Below, one piece after another: positions 1-8,149 of a DNA stretch of 64,000 bases. This stretch comes from Actinomadura sp. NBRC 104412 (GTDB taxonomy: Bacteria > Actinomycetota > Actinomycetes > Streptosporangiales > Streptosporangiaceae): positions 1-64,000 of the forward strand of contig NZ_BSTM01000006.1 of the NCBI RefSeq assembly GCF_030269515.1, in the 5' to 3' direction. Position numbers and translations under genes: made by a program. The notes under the pieces were generated by a model. The model was not told where the DNA came from, searched no databases, and saw only the letters and a program-made list of their open reading frames with translations. The stretch's first letter is position 1. The number at the start of each line of letters is the position of its first letter.

Positions 1-125
1 CCGGCGCCGTTGGGGCCGAGCATGCCCAGCACCGTTCCTGTCTGGGCGGTGAAGGACACCCCTGCCAGCGCCTGGGTGTCCCCGAAGCGCTTCACCAGGC
101 CATCGGCCTGGATGGCGTAGGTCAT
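1..125 (-). CDS. ABC transporter ATP-binding protein, N-terminal fragment (cut by window edge)
   Basis: Only the first 41 codons are in the window. The translation begins MTYAIQADGLVKRFG and reaches the Walker A motif as GPNGAG, so this is the nucleotide-binding subunit of an ABC transporter. The short beta-strand, the 'LVKRFGDTQALAGVSF' type segment and the 'GPNGAG' P-loop are typical of DrrA/CcmA-like exporters of antibiotics or lipids, but the substrate cannot be told from this fragment. The ATG at 125-123 is preceded by a good ribosome binding site (AGGAG on the minus strand). Its permease partner, if any, lies outside the window. It is divergent from the PH-domain gene starting at 365. 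Confidence 0.85.
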   Translation of the reverse strand, partial: MTYAIQADGLVKRFGDTQALAGVSFTAQTGTVLGMLGPNGA

Positions 126-328
126 GTGATCTCCTAGATACCTGTGGACCGGACGTCTTTTCGGCACTGACGCGGCGGCCTGCAAAAGTTAGGCGAAGAC
201 CGGACGCCGCGCATCCTGTTTTTCCCGCCGGCGCGGGCACAGCGCAGACAGCGGGCCGATGTTCAAGCGGTCACTCTCGCACCCGGGTCCGACAAAACCG
301 TGAGACCGGCGTCACCATCTCGAACGGG

Positions 329-352
329 CAGGGAACGGGACGCCGTTCCCTG
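329..352. promoter_or_regulatory. Perfect 10-bp inverted repeat just upstream of PH-domain gene
   Basis: CAGGGAACGG, loop GACG, then CCGTTCCCTG: a perfect 10-bp stem with a 4-base loop, ending 12 bases before the GTG start at 365. It lies between two divergent genes, so a terminator role is unlikely. It could be an operator or an mRNA hairpin close to the ribosome binding site. Function is inference. Confidence 0.4.
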
Positions 353-364
353 GGATCTAGACTC

Positions 365-934
365 GTGCACGTGACGACGGTGCGGTCGACCCATCCAACC
401 GGCGGCGGAGAAGGACCGCACCCGCCGCGCTTGAGGCCGCCCGCGCACCGCGTGTCGCCCCGCGCGATGGCGCATTGGGCCATCGAGGCGCTCCTCCTCT
501 GGGGGCTGGCGTCCGGCCTGGCGTGGGGCGTGGCCGCCTGGGTCGGCGGCTCGGACTGGGACGACATCCCCGGATGGCTGAAGTCCAACATCTGGGTGTT
601 GCCCGTGCTGACCGGGGTGGTGGGCGTCCTCATGGTGTTCGTCGCCCCCGTGTGGCGGTACCGCGTACACCGGTGGGAGGTCAGTGCCGATGTGGTCTAC
701 ACCCGCACGGGCTGGTTCAGCCGCGAGTGGCTGCTGGTGCCGGTGAGCCGCATCCAGACGGTCGACACCAAGCAGGGGTGGATCGAACGCACCCTGGGCC
801 TGGCCACGATCCACGTCAACACCGCCTCGCACACAGGGTCCTCCGAGGTCTCCGGGCTGTCGGCGGACGTGGCGACGCATATGGCGGAAGACCTCGCGCA
901 CCGCGCACACGCCCTTCGCGACGACGCGACATGA
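365..934 (+). CDS. PH domain-containing membrane protein (YdbS/DUF304-like)
   Basis: A 189-residue protein. After a basic N-terminus it has two hydrophobic segments (about residues 38-58 and 76-96), then a bacterial PH domain (bPH2, DUF304) with the typical pattern of a polar strand followed by 'GWFSREWLLVPVSRIQTVDTKQ' like sequence (the segment around residues 110-140) and 'RTLGLATIHV'. This family, with its YdbT partner, is found at the inner membrane of many Gram-positives; in Bacillus subtilis YdbS/YdbT were linked to bacteriocin resistance. The start is GTG at 365; a second GTG lies two codons on and an ATG at residue 35 is the next serious alternative. Its TGA overlaps the ATG of the next gene (ATGA), so the two are translationally coupled. 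Confidence 0.8.
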   Translation: MHVTTVRSTHPTGGGEGPHPPRLRPPAHRVSPRAMAHWAIEALLLWGLASGLAWGVAAWVGGSDWDDIPGWLKSNIWVLPVLTGVVGVLMVFVAPVWRYRVHRWEVSADVVYTRTGWFSREWLLVPVSRIQTVDTKQGWIERTLGLATIHVNTASHTGSSEVSGLSADVATHMAEDLAHRAHALRDDAT

Positions 935-2562
935 ACGGCAGCGACCCGAACGGCCCCGGCCAAGGCCCACCTCCAGGGCAAGGCCCACCCTCAGAGCAAG
1001 GCCCGCGTCCCGAGCAAGGCATACGTCCAGAGCAAGGCCCGCGTCCCGAGCAGGGCACACGTCCCGAACAAGGCACGAGCGCCACCGCCACCGGCACCGG
1101 TGTCCGTACATCCGGCAACGGTGTGGACGAGCGTCCGGCGCCCGTACGGGCCCGGCTGCACCCGCTGACCTTCGTCGTGGGAGCGGCACGCGAAATGGTG
1201 GCGCTTCTGGCGGCGGGCGCTGCGGGCTTGGCCGTCGGCGGCCTGTCCACCGCGTTCTTCTTCACCCTTATCGGGCTCGGCCTCGGCTTGGCGTTCCACG
1301 TCATCGCCTGGGCCACGTTCACCTACACGGTGTACGAGGACCGCATCGAGTTGCGGCGATCCCTCATCGGGCGCTCGGTGACGACCATCCCGCGTGAACG
1401 GATCCGCGGTGTCGACATCAGCGCCACCCTGCCGCATAGGCTGCTGCGCCTGGCGATCGTCCATATCGACGCGGGCGCGGACGGCGGCGAGGGGACGCTC
1501 AACGCCGTCGCGCGGCACGAGGCGGACCGGTTGCGCGGCGTGCTGCTGGGACGTGGACCCGGTGCTCTGGGGGAGGCCGAGCCGCGCCGCGTGCTGGCCA
1601 GGATGCCGCCGCGCTGGTTCGTCTTCGCCCCGCTCAGCGGCGCCTACCTGCTGACCCCGTTCGCGCTGGCCGGAAGCCTGATCGGCACTCTGTACAACCT
1701 GAGCGACGACCTTGGGCTGATCACCCGCGAACGGTTGTCGGATCTGGGGCATGAGCTGGTCGGGCTGCCCACAGGCACCGTCCTGGCCCTGGCGGTGCTG
1801 TTCCTGCTGGCGATGCCGGTGACCTCGGCGCTGGCCTTCGCCGCGTTCAACTGGGACTTCCGTGTGTACGCGCGGGACGGCTCGGTCGTCGCCGAACGGG
1901 GGCTGGTCACCCGCCGCAGCGTCTCGCTCGAACGGCGGCGGATCCGCGGCGTGGAGCTGACCGACAACCCGTTCGAGCGACTCGCCGGGGTGCAACGGCT
2001 CGGCGCCCTGGTCACCGGCCTGGGCGACGCCGTCCAGAGGGGCCGCCTGTTCCCCGCCGCTCCGCGCCGCACCGCGGTGGACCTGGCCGGACGTGTCCTT
2101 GGGCCGGTACCGGGGCCGCTCGTCCGGCACCCGCCCGCCGCCCGGGGGAGGCGCATCGTCCGCGCCGTCGCGCCACCGCTGGGTTTGGCCGTGCTGGCGG
2201 TGTTCACGGGCCAGTCCTGGCTGGCCTACGCGTTCCTAGGGTTGAGCGTCCTCGCCGTACCCCTGGGCGTGGACCGCTACCGGCAACTCGGCCACGCCAC
2301 CGATGAGTCACGCCTTGCCGTACGGTCCGGCTCCCTACGGCGACGGCTCGTCGTGGTGGACCACGACGCGGTGGTGGGCTGGCGCCTGCGCCGCACCCTC
2401 TTTCAGCGGCGTCTCGGCCTCGCCACCCTGGACGTCGCGGTCGGCGCCGGGGAGGGCGGCTACCCGGCCGTCGACATGGCCGAACATGACGCCGTCGCCT
2501 TCGCCGCCCGGATCACACCGACCTGGGTCGAACCCTTCCTGGACGGCGAACGGCGTCCCTAG
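931..2562 (+). CDS. Large PH domain-containing membrane protein (YdbT-like)
   Basis: A 543-residue protein starting at the ATG that overlaps the upstream stop. The first about 50 residues are a low-complexity arm made of six-residue repeats ending in E-Q-G (separate entry). Then come hydrophobic pairs followed by three bPH2/DUF304 repeats: around residues 130-205 (with 'IPRERIRGVDI'), 305-375 ('LERRRIRGVEL', 'NPFERLAGVQRLGALVTG') and 470-530 ('WRLRRTLFQRRLGLATLDV'). YdbT proteins elsewhere share this triple layout. The acidic and charged loop residues and the tandem placement with a single-domain partner support a two-component membrane complex. The cytosolic or external location of the PH domains is not shown by the sequence. 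The gene ends 18 bp from the convergent sepH stop. Confidence 0.8.
   Translation: MNGSDPNGPGQGPPPGQGPPSEQGPRPEQGIRPEQGPRPEQGTRPEQGTSATATGTGVRTSGNGVDERPAPVRARLHPLTFVVGAAREMVALLAAGAAGLAVGGLSTAFFFTLIGLGLGLAFHVIAWATFTYTVYEDRIELRRSLIGRSVTTIPRERIRGVDISATLPHRLLRLAIVHIDAGADGGEGTLNAVARHEADRLRGVLLGRGPGALGEAEPRRVLARMPPRWFVFAPLSGAYLLTPFALAGSLIGTLYNLSDDLGLITRERLSDLGHELVGLPTGTVLALAVLFLLAMPVTSALAFAAFNWDFRVYARDGSVVAERGLVTRRSVSLERRRIRGVELTDNPFERLAGVQRLGALVTGLGDAVQRGRLFPAAPRRTAVDLAGRVLGPVPGPLVRHPPAARGRRIVRAVAPPLGLAVLAVFTGQSWLAYAFLGLSVLAVPLGVDRYRQLGHATDESRLAVRSGSLRRRLVVVDHDAVVGWRLRRTLFQRRLGLATLDVAVGAGEGGYPAVDMAEHDAVAFAARITPTWVEPFLDGERRP
964..1071 (+). repeat. Six tandem 18-bp repeats encoding a hexapeptide arm
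   Basis: Six units of 18 bp encode G-P-P-P-G-Q, G-P-P-S-E-Q, G-P-R-P-E-Q, G-I-R-P-E-Q, G-P-R-P-E-Q and G-T-R-P-E-Q. The last four DNA units are close to identical (core CGTCCCGAGCAAGGC with a few changes). Repeat number is likely to vary between strains through slippage; that is inference. Confidence 0.8.
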
Positions 2563-2580
2563 CCGGTCCCCGGTCAGGGG

Positions 2581-4107
2581 TCACTCCGGGCGGCGGGCAC
2601 CGAACATGATCTCGTCCCAGGACGGGACGGAGGCGCGCTTGCCCTTCGACTTGCGCCGGTTACGGGCCGGACGCTGCGGCGGGGCGGGGCTCTCGGTGGA
2701 CGGCGCTGCCGCCGCCGCGGGCGGGCCCACGGGCTTGTCGGCGGGCGCGGGCGGCATGGACGGGCGTCCCGTGGCCTTCTTCTTCGCCGGCGGGCGGCCG
2801 CTCTCCCGATGCGCGGTGCGCTGAGGCTGGGTCTTGGCGGCCGGCTGCGGCTGCGGCGCCCGCTGAGGCTGAGGCGGCTTCTGCGGGGCCTTCTGACTCG
2901 CGGCGGGCTTCTCCGGCTCCGGGGAAGGCGCCTCTCGCGCGTCCTCCTCGTCCTTGCCCGCGTCCTGGTCGGGCCGCCCGGCCTCGGCCTCCGGCGCCTC
3001 GACGGTCTCCGTGGCCGTCTCCGCGGCGTCCGCGGCCTCGATCTCCGGCTCGGGCTTCGTGGTCTCTGGGGTCTCCGGGGCGGCCTCGGCCTTCTCGGGC
3101 TCGGCCTCTTCGACCGCCTCGACCCGCGGCTCCTTCTCCACGGCGGGGGCGGGCTTGGGCAGCGGCGCGGGCACGGGCCGTGACTCCGGCTCGGGCGGCG
3201 CGTCCTGGGCGGGCGGGCGCCTGAGCGGCCGCGAGGCGACCGGAGGCTCGCCCGCGAGACCGGGCCGGGACCGGGACTCGCCGCCGCGGCCCAGGTCGCC
3301 GAACTCGGCCACGGGCTCGGCGGCGCGCAGCGGCTCCTGCCGGGACGGCTCGACGCGCCGTTCGGGACGGTCCGCGGGACGCGGCTCGGGCCCGGCGCCG
3401 ATCCCGCGCGGGGGCGGCGGCGCGGGCGCGGGCGCGCCAGGGGAGCCCAGGTCACGCGTGTCCGAGACGATCTTCATGGCGGGGCGGCGGGGCAGCAGCG
3501 GCGTGACGGTGTCGCCGAGATCGTCGTCGTCCCAGTCGACGGCGGTCAGCCGGGCCGCGACCTCGTCCAGCGGCGAGACGTGCCGGCGGCGCGGGTCGAA
3601 CACCCACTCCGCCGCGTGCGGACGGCCGTTGTCGAAGAAGGACAGCCGGATCCGCCAGGTGCTGTCCTCGCACTTCCAGGAGTCCCACTCGACCTCGTCC
3701 AGGTCGACGCCGCCGCGGCCGAGACGTTCCTCGACGGTCTCGCCCAGCGGTGGCCCCGGGGTGGACTCGCCGGGACGGCGCACGGCCACCCGCTGCGCCT
3801 GCTGGGCCATGTACTCGCGCTCTTGCAGGACCGGCCCCTCGAACCAGCGGACGCGTTCGACCGGGATGCCGGCCGACTCGGCGATCTCCTCCGCGGTCTC
3901 GCCGGACCGGATGCGAGCCTGGATCTCCTTGGGGCGCAAGGGACTCTCCACTTCGATCTCGAACTGGCCGAGGCGGGAGAAGTGCCCACGGACCGCTGCA
4001 CGCAGCCGATCGTCGACGGGCAGGGTGAACCGGGTGCCCCGGCCCGCGGTCGCCAGGACGAGGTACGTACCGTCCTCGCTGACCGCGACGAGGCGCAGCT
4101 CCTGCAT
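2581..4107 (-). CDS. sepH: SepH, DUF3071 cell-division protein
   Basis: A 508-residue protein starting MQELRLVAVSEDGTYLVLAT, the conserved opening of SepH. Residues 1 to about 210 form the DUF3071 region, with a predicted helix-turn-helix around 'TAEEIAESAGIPVERVRWFEGPV' (residues about 77-100). The remaining 300 residues are a long disordered Pro/Ala/Glu/Arg-rich tail, ending in the conserved basic/aromatic peptide 'VPSWDEIMFG'. In Streptomyces and mycobacteria SepH binds FtsZ and stimulates Z-ring assembly. The start chosen is ATG at 4107, which has an AGGAAGGA ribosome binding site; a longer reading frame upstream adds 54 residues of non-conserved sequence and is rejected. Convergent with the PH-domain gene. 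Confidence 0.93.
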   Translation of the reverse strand: MQELRLVAVSEDGTYLVLATAGRGTRFTLPVDDRLRAAVRGHFSRLGQFEIEVESPLRPKEIQARIRSGETAEEIAESAGIPVERVRWFEGPVLQEREYMAQQAQRVAVRRPGESTPGPPLGETVEERLGRGGVDLDEVEWDSWKCEDSTWRIRLSFFDNGRPHAAEWVFDPRRRHVSPLDEVAARLTAVDWDDDDLGDTVTPLLPRRPAMKIVSDTRDLGSPGAPAPAPPPPRGIGAGPEPRPADRPERRVEPSRQEPLRAAEPVAEFGDLGRGGESRSRPGLAGEPPVASRPLRRPPAQDAPPEPESRPVPAPLPKPAPAVEKEPRVEAVEEAEPEKAEAAPETPETTKPEPEIEAADAAETATETVEAPEAEAGRPDQDAGKDEEDAREAPSPEPEKPAASQKAPQKPPQPQRAPQPQPAAKTQPQRTAHRESGRPPAKKKATGRPSMPPAPADKPVGPPAAAAAPSTESPAPPQRPARNRRKSKGKRASVPSWDEIMFGARRPE

Positions 4108-4491
4108 GCGTGTCCTTCCTGCCCTTCTTGATGGCACGGAGGGTTCCTGGACGGCCCTCGCGGCGCCGGGCCCGCTGTCTGCGGGCTCGTGCCGGCGGGA
4201 CGTCCGGTGCCCACCGAGGGCGCATGCGTGCCCTTCCCCCGGGTTCCCGAGTTTCTCCTTCGGACACACCTGCTGCCAGCACCGTACCCGGCATGTCCGA
4301 ACATCGTCGCTCTCGAAGCCCTCTCCACTAGGCAGAAGAGGGCTTCATCAAGCTTGCCGGTGCCGAAGGCCGGAGCGCGGCGCGCCTGTCGAAACCTTGT
4401 GGATTCTTTTCCACACTTTGCCTCACCGGGGGTTGTCGCTCCAGTCCCAGGATGACTTCAAAACGCCCTCAGGGACGGCCTTGCGACGGAC
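4108..4491. other. Intergenic region between sepH and the flavin oxidase
   Basis: 384 bp without a convincing gene. Both flanking genes are on the minus strand, so it should hold the sepH promoter. The only structure I see is a weak 6-bp hairpin at 4398-4415 (TGTGGA...TCCACA) about 75 bp after the end of the oxidase gene. The stretch 4385-4460 is noticeably more AT-rich than its surroundings. Confidence 0.6.
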
Positions 4492-5802
4492 TCAGGAGCC
4501 GAAGACCTGGCGAGTGTAGGCGTTGGCGAACCGCCGCTCGGGGTCGAGATCGTTCCGTAGCGCCTGGAAGTCGCCGAAGCGCGGATAGACCTTCTCCAGG
4601 TACGTCGCGTCGCGGGTGTGCAGCTTGCCCCAGTGGGGGCGTCCTCCGACCGCGACCATGAGCTCTTCGACGCCCTTGAAGTACTCCATGTGCGGGTTCC
4701 GGTGGTAGACGTGCACCGCGATGAACGCCGTGCGCCGCCCGTACGCCATGGACAGCCACGCGTCCTCTTCGGGAAGGAGCCTGACCTCGATGGGGAAGCT
4801 GATGCGCCAGTCGCGCTTGTCGAACAATGCCCGCAGGTCCCGGAGCACTGGGACGAGGTCTTCGCGCGGGACGGCGTACTCCTGCTCCTTGAAACGCACC
4901 GTACGCGGGCTGGTGAACACCTTGTAGGAGGTGTCGGTGTAGGTACGCGCGCCCAGCGCCTTGGCCGAGATGCCGTTCACGAAGGGTGTGGTGGAGGGCA
5001 CGCGGCGCGTGACCCTGTTCACCAAGCCGAAGACCGTGTTGGACAGGAGCTGGTCGTCCACCCAGTACTTGACCTTGGAGAGAGGCTTGGCGGGTCCTTC
5101 GGAACGGTTGTTGCGCTTGGTCAGGCAGCCGTCGGTGTGCGGGAACCAGTAGAACTCGAAGTGCTCGTTGTCCTGCTCGAACTCGTCCACGCGCTGGAGG
5201 ACCTCGTCCCAGCGCATCGGCTCCTCGCGTGCGTGCAGGAGGAACGCGGGGACGGTCTGCCAGGTGATGGCGGTGATGACGCCGAGGGCGCCCAGCCCGG
5301 CGCGTGCGGCGTCGAACAGGTCGGGTCGCTCGTCCCGTGAGCAGGTCACCACGGTCCCGTCCGCGAGCACCATTTCAAGCCCGGCGACCTGGGAGGCCAG
5401 CCCCGCGACGTCTCGTCCGGTGCCGTGCGTGCCCGTCTGGAGCGCCCCCGCGACGGTCTGCTCCTGGATGTCCCCCATGTTGGCCAGGGCCAGCCCGTGC
5501 TCGTCCAGGACCTTGTTGAACGCGTGCAGGGGAAGGCCCGCCTCGACCGTCACCAGGCCGCTGTCGGTGTCCACGGAGCGGACGGCGGTGAGACCTCCCG
5601 GGCGCAGCAGGACGCCCTCGGCCACGGCGGCGCCGGTGAAGGAATGGCCGGTCCCGGTCATCCGCACGGTGTGACCGTCGGCGGCGGCGGTCCGGACGGC
5701 CGCGGCCACCTCCGCCGTGGTACGGGGGGTGCTGACGCGAAGCGGCGTGGCCCGCTGGTTCCCGGCCCAGTTATGCCAGGAATGCGTACTACGGGGGGAC
5801 AT
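4492..5802 (-). CDS. FAD-binding sugar-1,4-lactone oxidase family protein (ALO family)
   Basis: A 436-residue flavoprotein. Residues about 10-180 form the FAD_binding_4 (PCMH) domain, with 'TGTGHSFTG' at residues 49-57; His53 sits where the family carries its covalent FAD attachment. The C-terminal half is the D-arabinono-1,4-lactone oxidase (ALO) domain and ends in the family signature 'GGRPHWGKLHT' (around residue 390). Members include mycobacterial L-gulono-1,4-lactone dehydrogenase and Streptomyces alditol oxidase; the exact substrate here is not predictable. The protein is soluble with no signal peptide. Start is ATG at 5802. It is divergent from the transglycosylase gene and not clearly part of an operon. 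Confidence 0.85.
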   Translation of the reverse strand: MSPRSTHSWHNWAGNQRATPLRVSTPRTTAEVAAAVRTAAADGHTVRMTGTGHSFTGAAVAEGVLLRPGGLTAVRSVDTDSGLVTVEAGLPLHAFNKVLDEHGLALANMGDIQEQTVAGALQTGTHGTGRDVAGLASQVAGLEMVLADGTVVTCSRDERPDLFDAARAGLGALGVITAITWQTVPAFLLHAREEPMRWDEVLQRVDEFEQDNEHFEFYWFPHTDGCLTKRNNRSEGPAKPLSKVKYWVDDQLLSNTVFGLVNRVTRRVPSTTPFVNGISAKALGARTYTDTSYKVFTSPRTVRFKEQEYAVPREDLVPVLRDLRALFDKRDWRISFPIEVRLLPEEDAWLSMAYGRRTAFIAVHVYHRNPHMEYFKGVEELMVAVGGRPHWGKLHTRDATYLEKVYPRFGDFQALRNDLDPERRFANAYTRQVFGS

Positions 5803-5943
5803 GGCAGGACTCTACTGCTCGTCCTTGCCTGCCCGGCACGCGAACCTCCGATGACGTACCATCCGGTAGCTCCGGCACCTACTCCGCCGTAACGCTCGCC
5901 GTAACACTCCGCCGCAACCCGGTTGCGACGACACTCGTTGGGA

Positions 5944-7164
5944 ATGGATGTGGCTTCTCCGAAGGTGAGGCAGCGCCAGACCGCCGACCCGCCCGGTTCG
6001 AGCTCCCGTCCTCAGGGGCACGACCCAGGGCTGCGCCGGACCGCCCTCGGGATCGCTCTGCTGACCGCCGTGACGCTCGGAGGGGGCGTGTACGCCGCCG
6101 TGGCGACGACCGGTGAGGATCAGCGCGGCCAGGCCAGGACGCAGGGCGCCGCGCCGCCCGCCGGGGAGCCGGGCGGGCCGGTGACCGCCGGACGGGGCTC
6201 CACCGGCCAGGTGACCAACGTCGCGGTGGGCAGCAAGGTCGCCCCGCTGCGCCGGGTGGTGCCGCCGGACGTCCTCGCGGTCGGACGCGCGCCCATCGAC
6301 CAGCGGCGGATCCAGCGGATCGCCAAGCTCGGCCGGGTCAAAGACGTGATCGCCGTGGCGGGCGGTGCCGTCCAGTTGCAGGGCCGGGCGGTGAACACCT
6401 TCGCGGTCGACCCGTCCACGTTCCGCTCCTGGACGCCGCCGGGCACGGCCAAGGCGAACCAGCTATGGGAGGCCCTGGCCGCCGACCAGTTCGTGGTGTC
6501 CACGGCCGCGGCGGAACAGCTCAAGCTCAGCAGGGGCCTCCCCTATCCGGTCGTGGGACGGACCATGCCGAACCTCGTGATGGGCGGCTCCGGCTCCCTG
6601 GGCCTGCCGGGCATCGACATGCTCGTCCACCAGAAGACAGGCGCGTCGATGGGGCTCGTGCCCAACATCGCCGTGCTCGTGAACGCCCCAGGGGTGGAAC
6701 CCGCCACCACGGCACGCGCGGTGAAGCGCATCCTCGGCAATGAAGCCGACGTGGTGAACCTGCACGAGCGGCGCTACCAGTCCACAGGAGGCACCTACCT
6801 CGATCTCTACAAGAAGGCCGCCAAGACCTGTCCCGGGCTGTCCTGGACGGTGCTGGCCGCGATCGGGCAGGTGGAGAGCGACCACGGCCGGAACGCGGGC
6901 CGCTCCAGCGCGGGCGCCCTCGGTCCCATGCAGTTCATGCCCGCCACGTGGCGGGCCTACGGCGTTGACGGGGACCGCGACGGCAAGGCCGACATCATGA
7001 ACCCCTACGACGCCATCCCCGGCGCCGCCCGCTACCTGTGCGCGAACGGCGCGGGACGTGGGGGACAGGCCCTCTACCAGGCCATCTTCCGCTACAACCA
7101 CGCCCACTGGTACGTGCAGAAGGTCCTGGCCCTGGCCAGGGCCTACGCCGCTCACTACAAGTAA
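5944..7164 (+). CDS. Membrane-anchored lytic transglycosylase with an FtsX/MacB-like middle domain
   Basis: A 406-residue protein. Residues 1-31 are cytosolic, 32-55 a membrane anchor, 56-100 a Pro/Gly-rich linker. Residues about 295-406 are an SLT (lysozyme-like) transglycosylase domain: catalytic glutamate Glu311 in 'GQVESDHGR', then 'GALGPMQFMPATW', and 'GAARYLCANG'. It should cleave peptidoglycan outside the membrane. Residues about 105-275 look like the extracellular domain of FtsX/MacB permeases ('VDPSTFRSW', 'DQFVVSTAAAEQLKLSRG', 'NIAVLVNAPG'), which is unusual for this enzyme class and is inference by eye. The start at ATG 5944 is chosen; a TTG at 5923 would add seven residues, and neither has a strong ribosome binding site. 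Confidence 0.85.
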   Translation: MDVASPKVRQRQTADPPGSSSRPQGHDPGLRRTALGIALLTAVTLGGGVYAAVATTGEDQRGQARTQGAAPPAGEPGGPVTAGRGSTGQVTNVAVGSKVAPLRRVVPPDVLAVGRAPIDQRRIQRIAKLGRVKDVIAVAGGAVQLQGRAVNTFAVDPSTFRSWTPPGTAKANQLWEALAADQFVVSTAAAEQLKLSRGLPYPVVGRTMPNLVMGGSGSLGLPGIDMLVHQKTGASMGLVPNIAVLVNAPGVEPATTARAVKRILGNEADVVNLHERRYQSTGGTYLDLYKKAAKTCPGLSWTVLAAIGQVESDHGRNAGRSSAGALGPMQFMPATWRAYGVDGDRDGKADIMNPYDAIPGAARYLCANGAGRGGQALYQAIFRYNHAHWYVQKVLALARAYAAHYK

Positions 7165-7219
7165 CGCCACGGGAAGGGGCCGGTAGGGAGCAGCGCGCCG
7201 CGGCTGGTTGGATGGAGGC

Positions 7220-8149
7220 ATGAGTCGAGCGAGCACGTATGACGCGCTGCTCTTGGTGTCCTTCGGCGGGCCCGAAGGCCCCGACGACGTGATCCCGTTC
7301 CTGGAGAACGTCACCCGAGGCCGCAACATCCCGCGCGAACGCCTGGAGCAGGTGGGGGAGCACTACCACCTGTTCGGCGGTGTCAGCCCGATCAACCGGC
7401 AATGCCGGGAGCTCAAGGCCGCCATCGAGGCCGACTTCGCCGCGCACGGCCTGGACCTGCCGGTGTACTGGGGAAACCGGAACTGGGACCCCTACCTGGC
7501 CGACACCGTCAGGCGCATGAAGGACGACGGGATCCGGCACGCCGCCGCGTTCGTCACCTCCGCCTACAGCGGATACTCGACCAACGACCAGTACATGGAG
7601 GACATCGCGCGGGCGCGCGCACAGGTCCCCGACGCCCCCTTGATCGACAAGCTGCCGGTGTACTGCCTGCGCCCGGGGTTCGTCGACCCGTACGTGGACG
7701 CGGTGCGCGACGCCCTGGCGGAACTGCCCGCCGACGCGACCCGGCGGCTGGTGTTCACCGCGCACAGCGTCCCCCTGTCCCAGCCGGGACGCGAGGACTA
7801 CGTCGCCGAGCTGAACGAGGTCGCCCGGCGGGTGGCCGGGCGCGCCGTGCCCGGCGGCCCCTGGACGCTGGCGTACCAGAGCCGCAGCGGCCCCCCGTCC
7901 CAGCCCTGGCTCGAGCCGGACATCGTCGACCACCTGGAGAGCCTGGACGCCGAGGGGGTGACGGCGGTCGCCGTGGCGCCGATCGGGTTCGTGTCCGACC
8001 ACATGGAGGTCGAGTACGACCTGGACATCGAGGCCGCCGGCCGCGCCGCCAAGCTCGGGATGGCGTTCGCCCGCGCCCGCACCCCGTACACCGACCCGCG
8101 CTTCGTGGCGCTGCCCCGCGAGCTGCTGCTGGAGGACGGAGCGAGATGA
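7220..8149 (+). CDS. hemH: Ferrochelatase (coproporphyrin III type expected in actinobacteria)
   Basis: A 309-residue enzyme inserting Fe2+ into a porphyrin. The opening 'YDALLLVSFGGPEGPDDV' is typical; His182 in 'FTAHSVP' and Glu263 in 'SDHMEVEYDLD' match the catalytic pair of the family. Actinobacteria mostly use the coproporphyrin-dependent haem pathway, so the substrate is probably coproporphyrin III (CpfC); this is family knowledge. Some actinobacterial enzymes carry a C-terminal [2Fe-2S] cluster; the C-terminus here has no cysteine, so that cluster is absent. ATG at 7220 has a GGAGG site five bases upstream. The stop overlaps the next gene's ATG (ATGA). Confidence 0.93.
   Translation: MSRASTYDALLLVSFGGPEGPDDVIPFLENVTRGRNIPRERLEQVGEHYHLFGGVSPINRQCRELKAAIEADFAAHGLDLPVYWGNRNWDPYLADTVRRMKDDGIRHAAAFVTSAYSGYSTNDQYMEDIARARAQVPDAPLIDKLPVYCLRPGFVDPYVDAVRDALAELPADATRRLVFTAHSVPLSQPGREDYVAELNEVARRVAGRAVPGGPWTLAYQSRSGPPSQPWLEPDIVDHLESLDAEGVTAVAVAPIGFVSDHMEVEYDLDIEAAGRAAKLGMAFARARTPYTDPRFVALPRELLLEDGAR

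Noticed and set aside
475..930. Upstream extension of the YdbT-like gene by 152 codons
   Set aside because: It would overlap the first PH gene in another frame; the ATGA junction at 931 is the better start.
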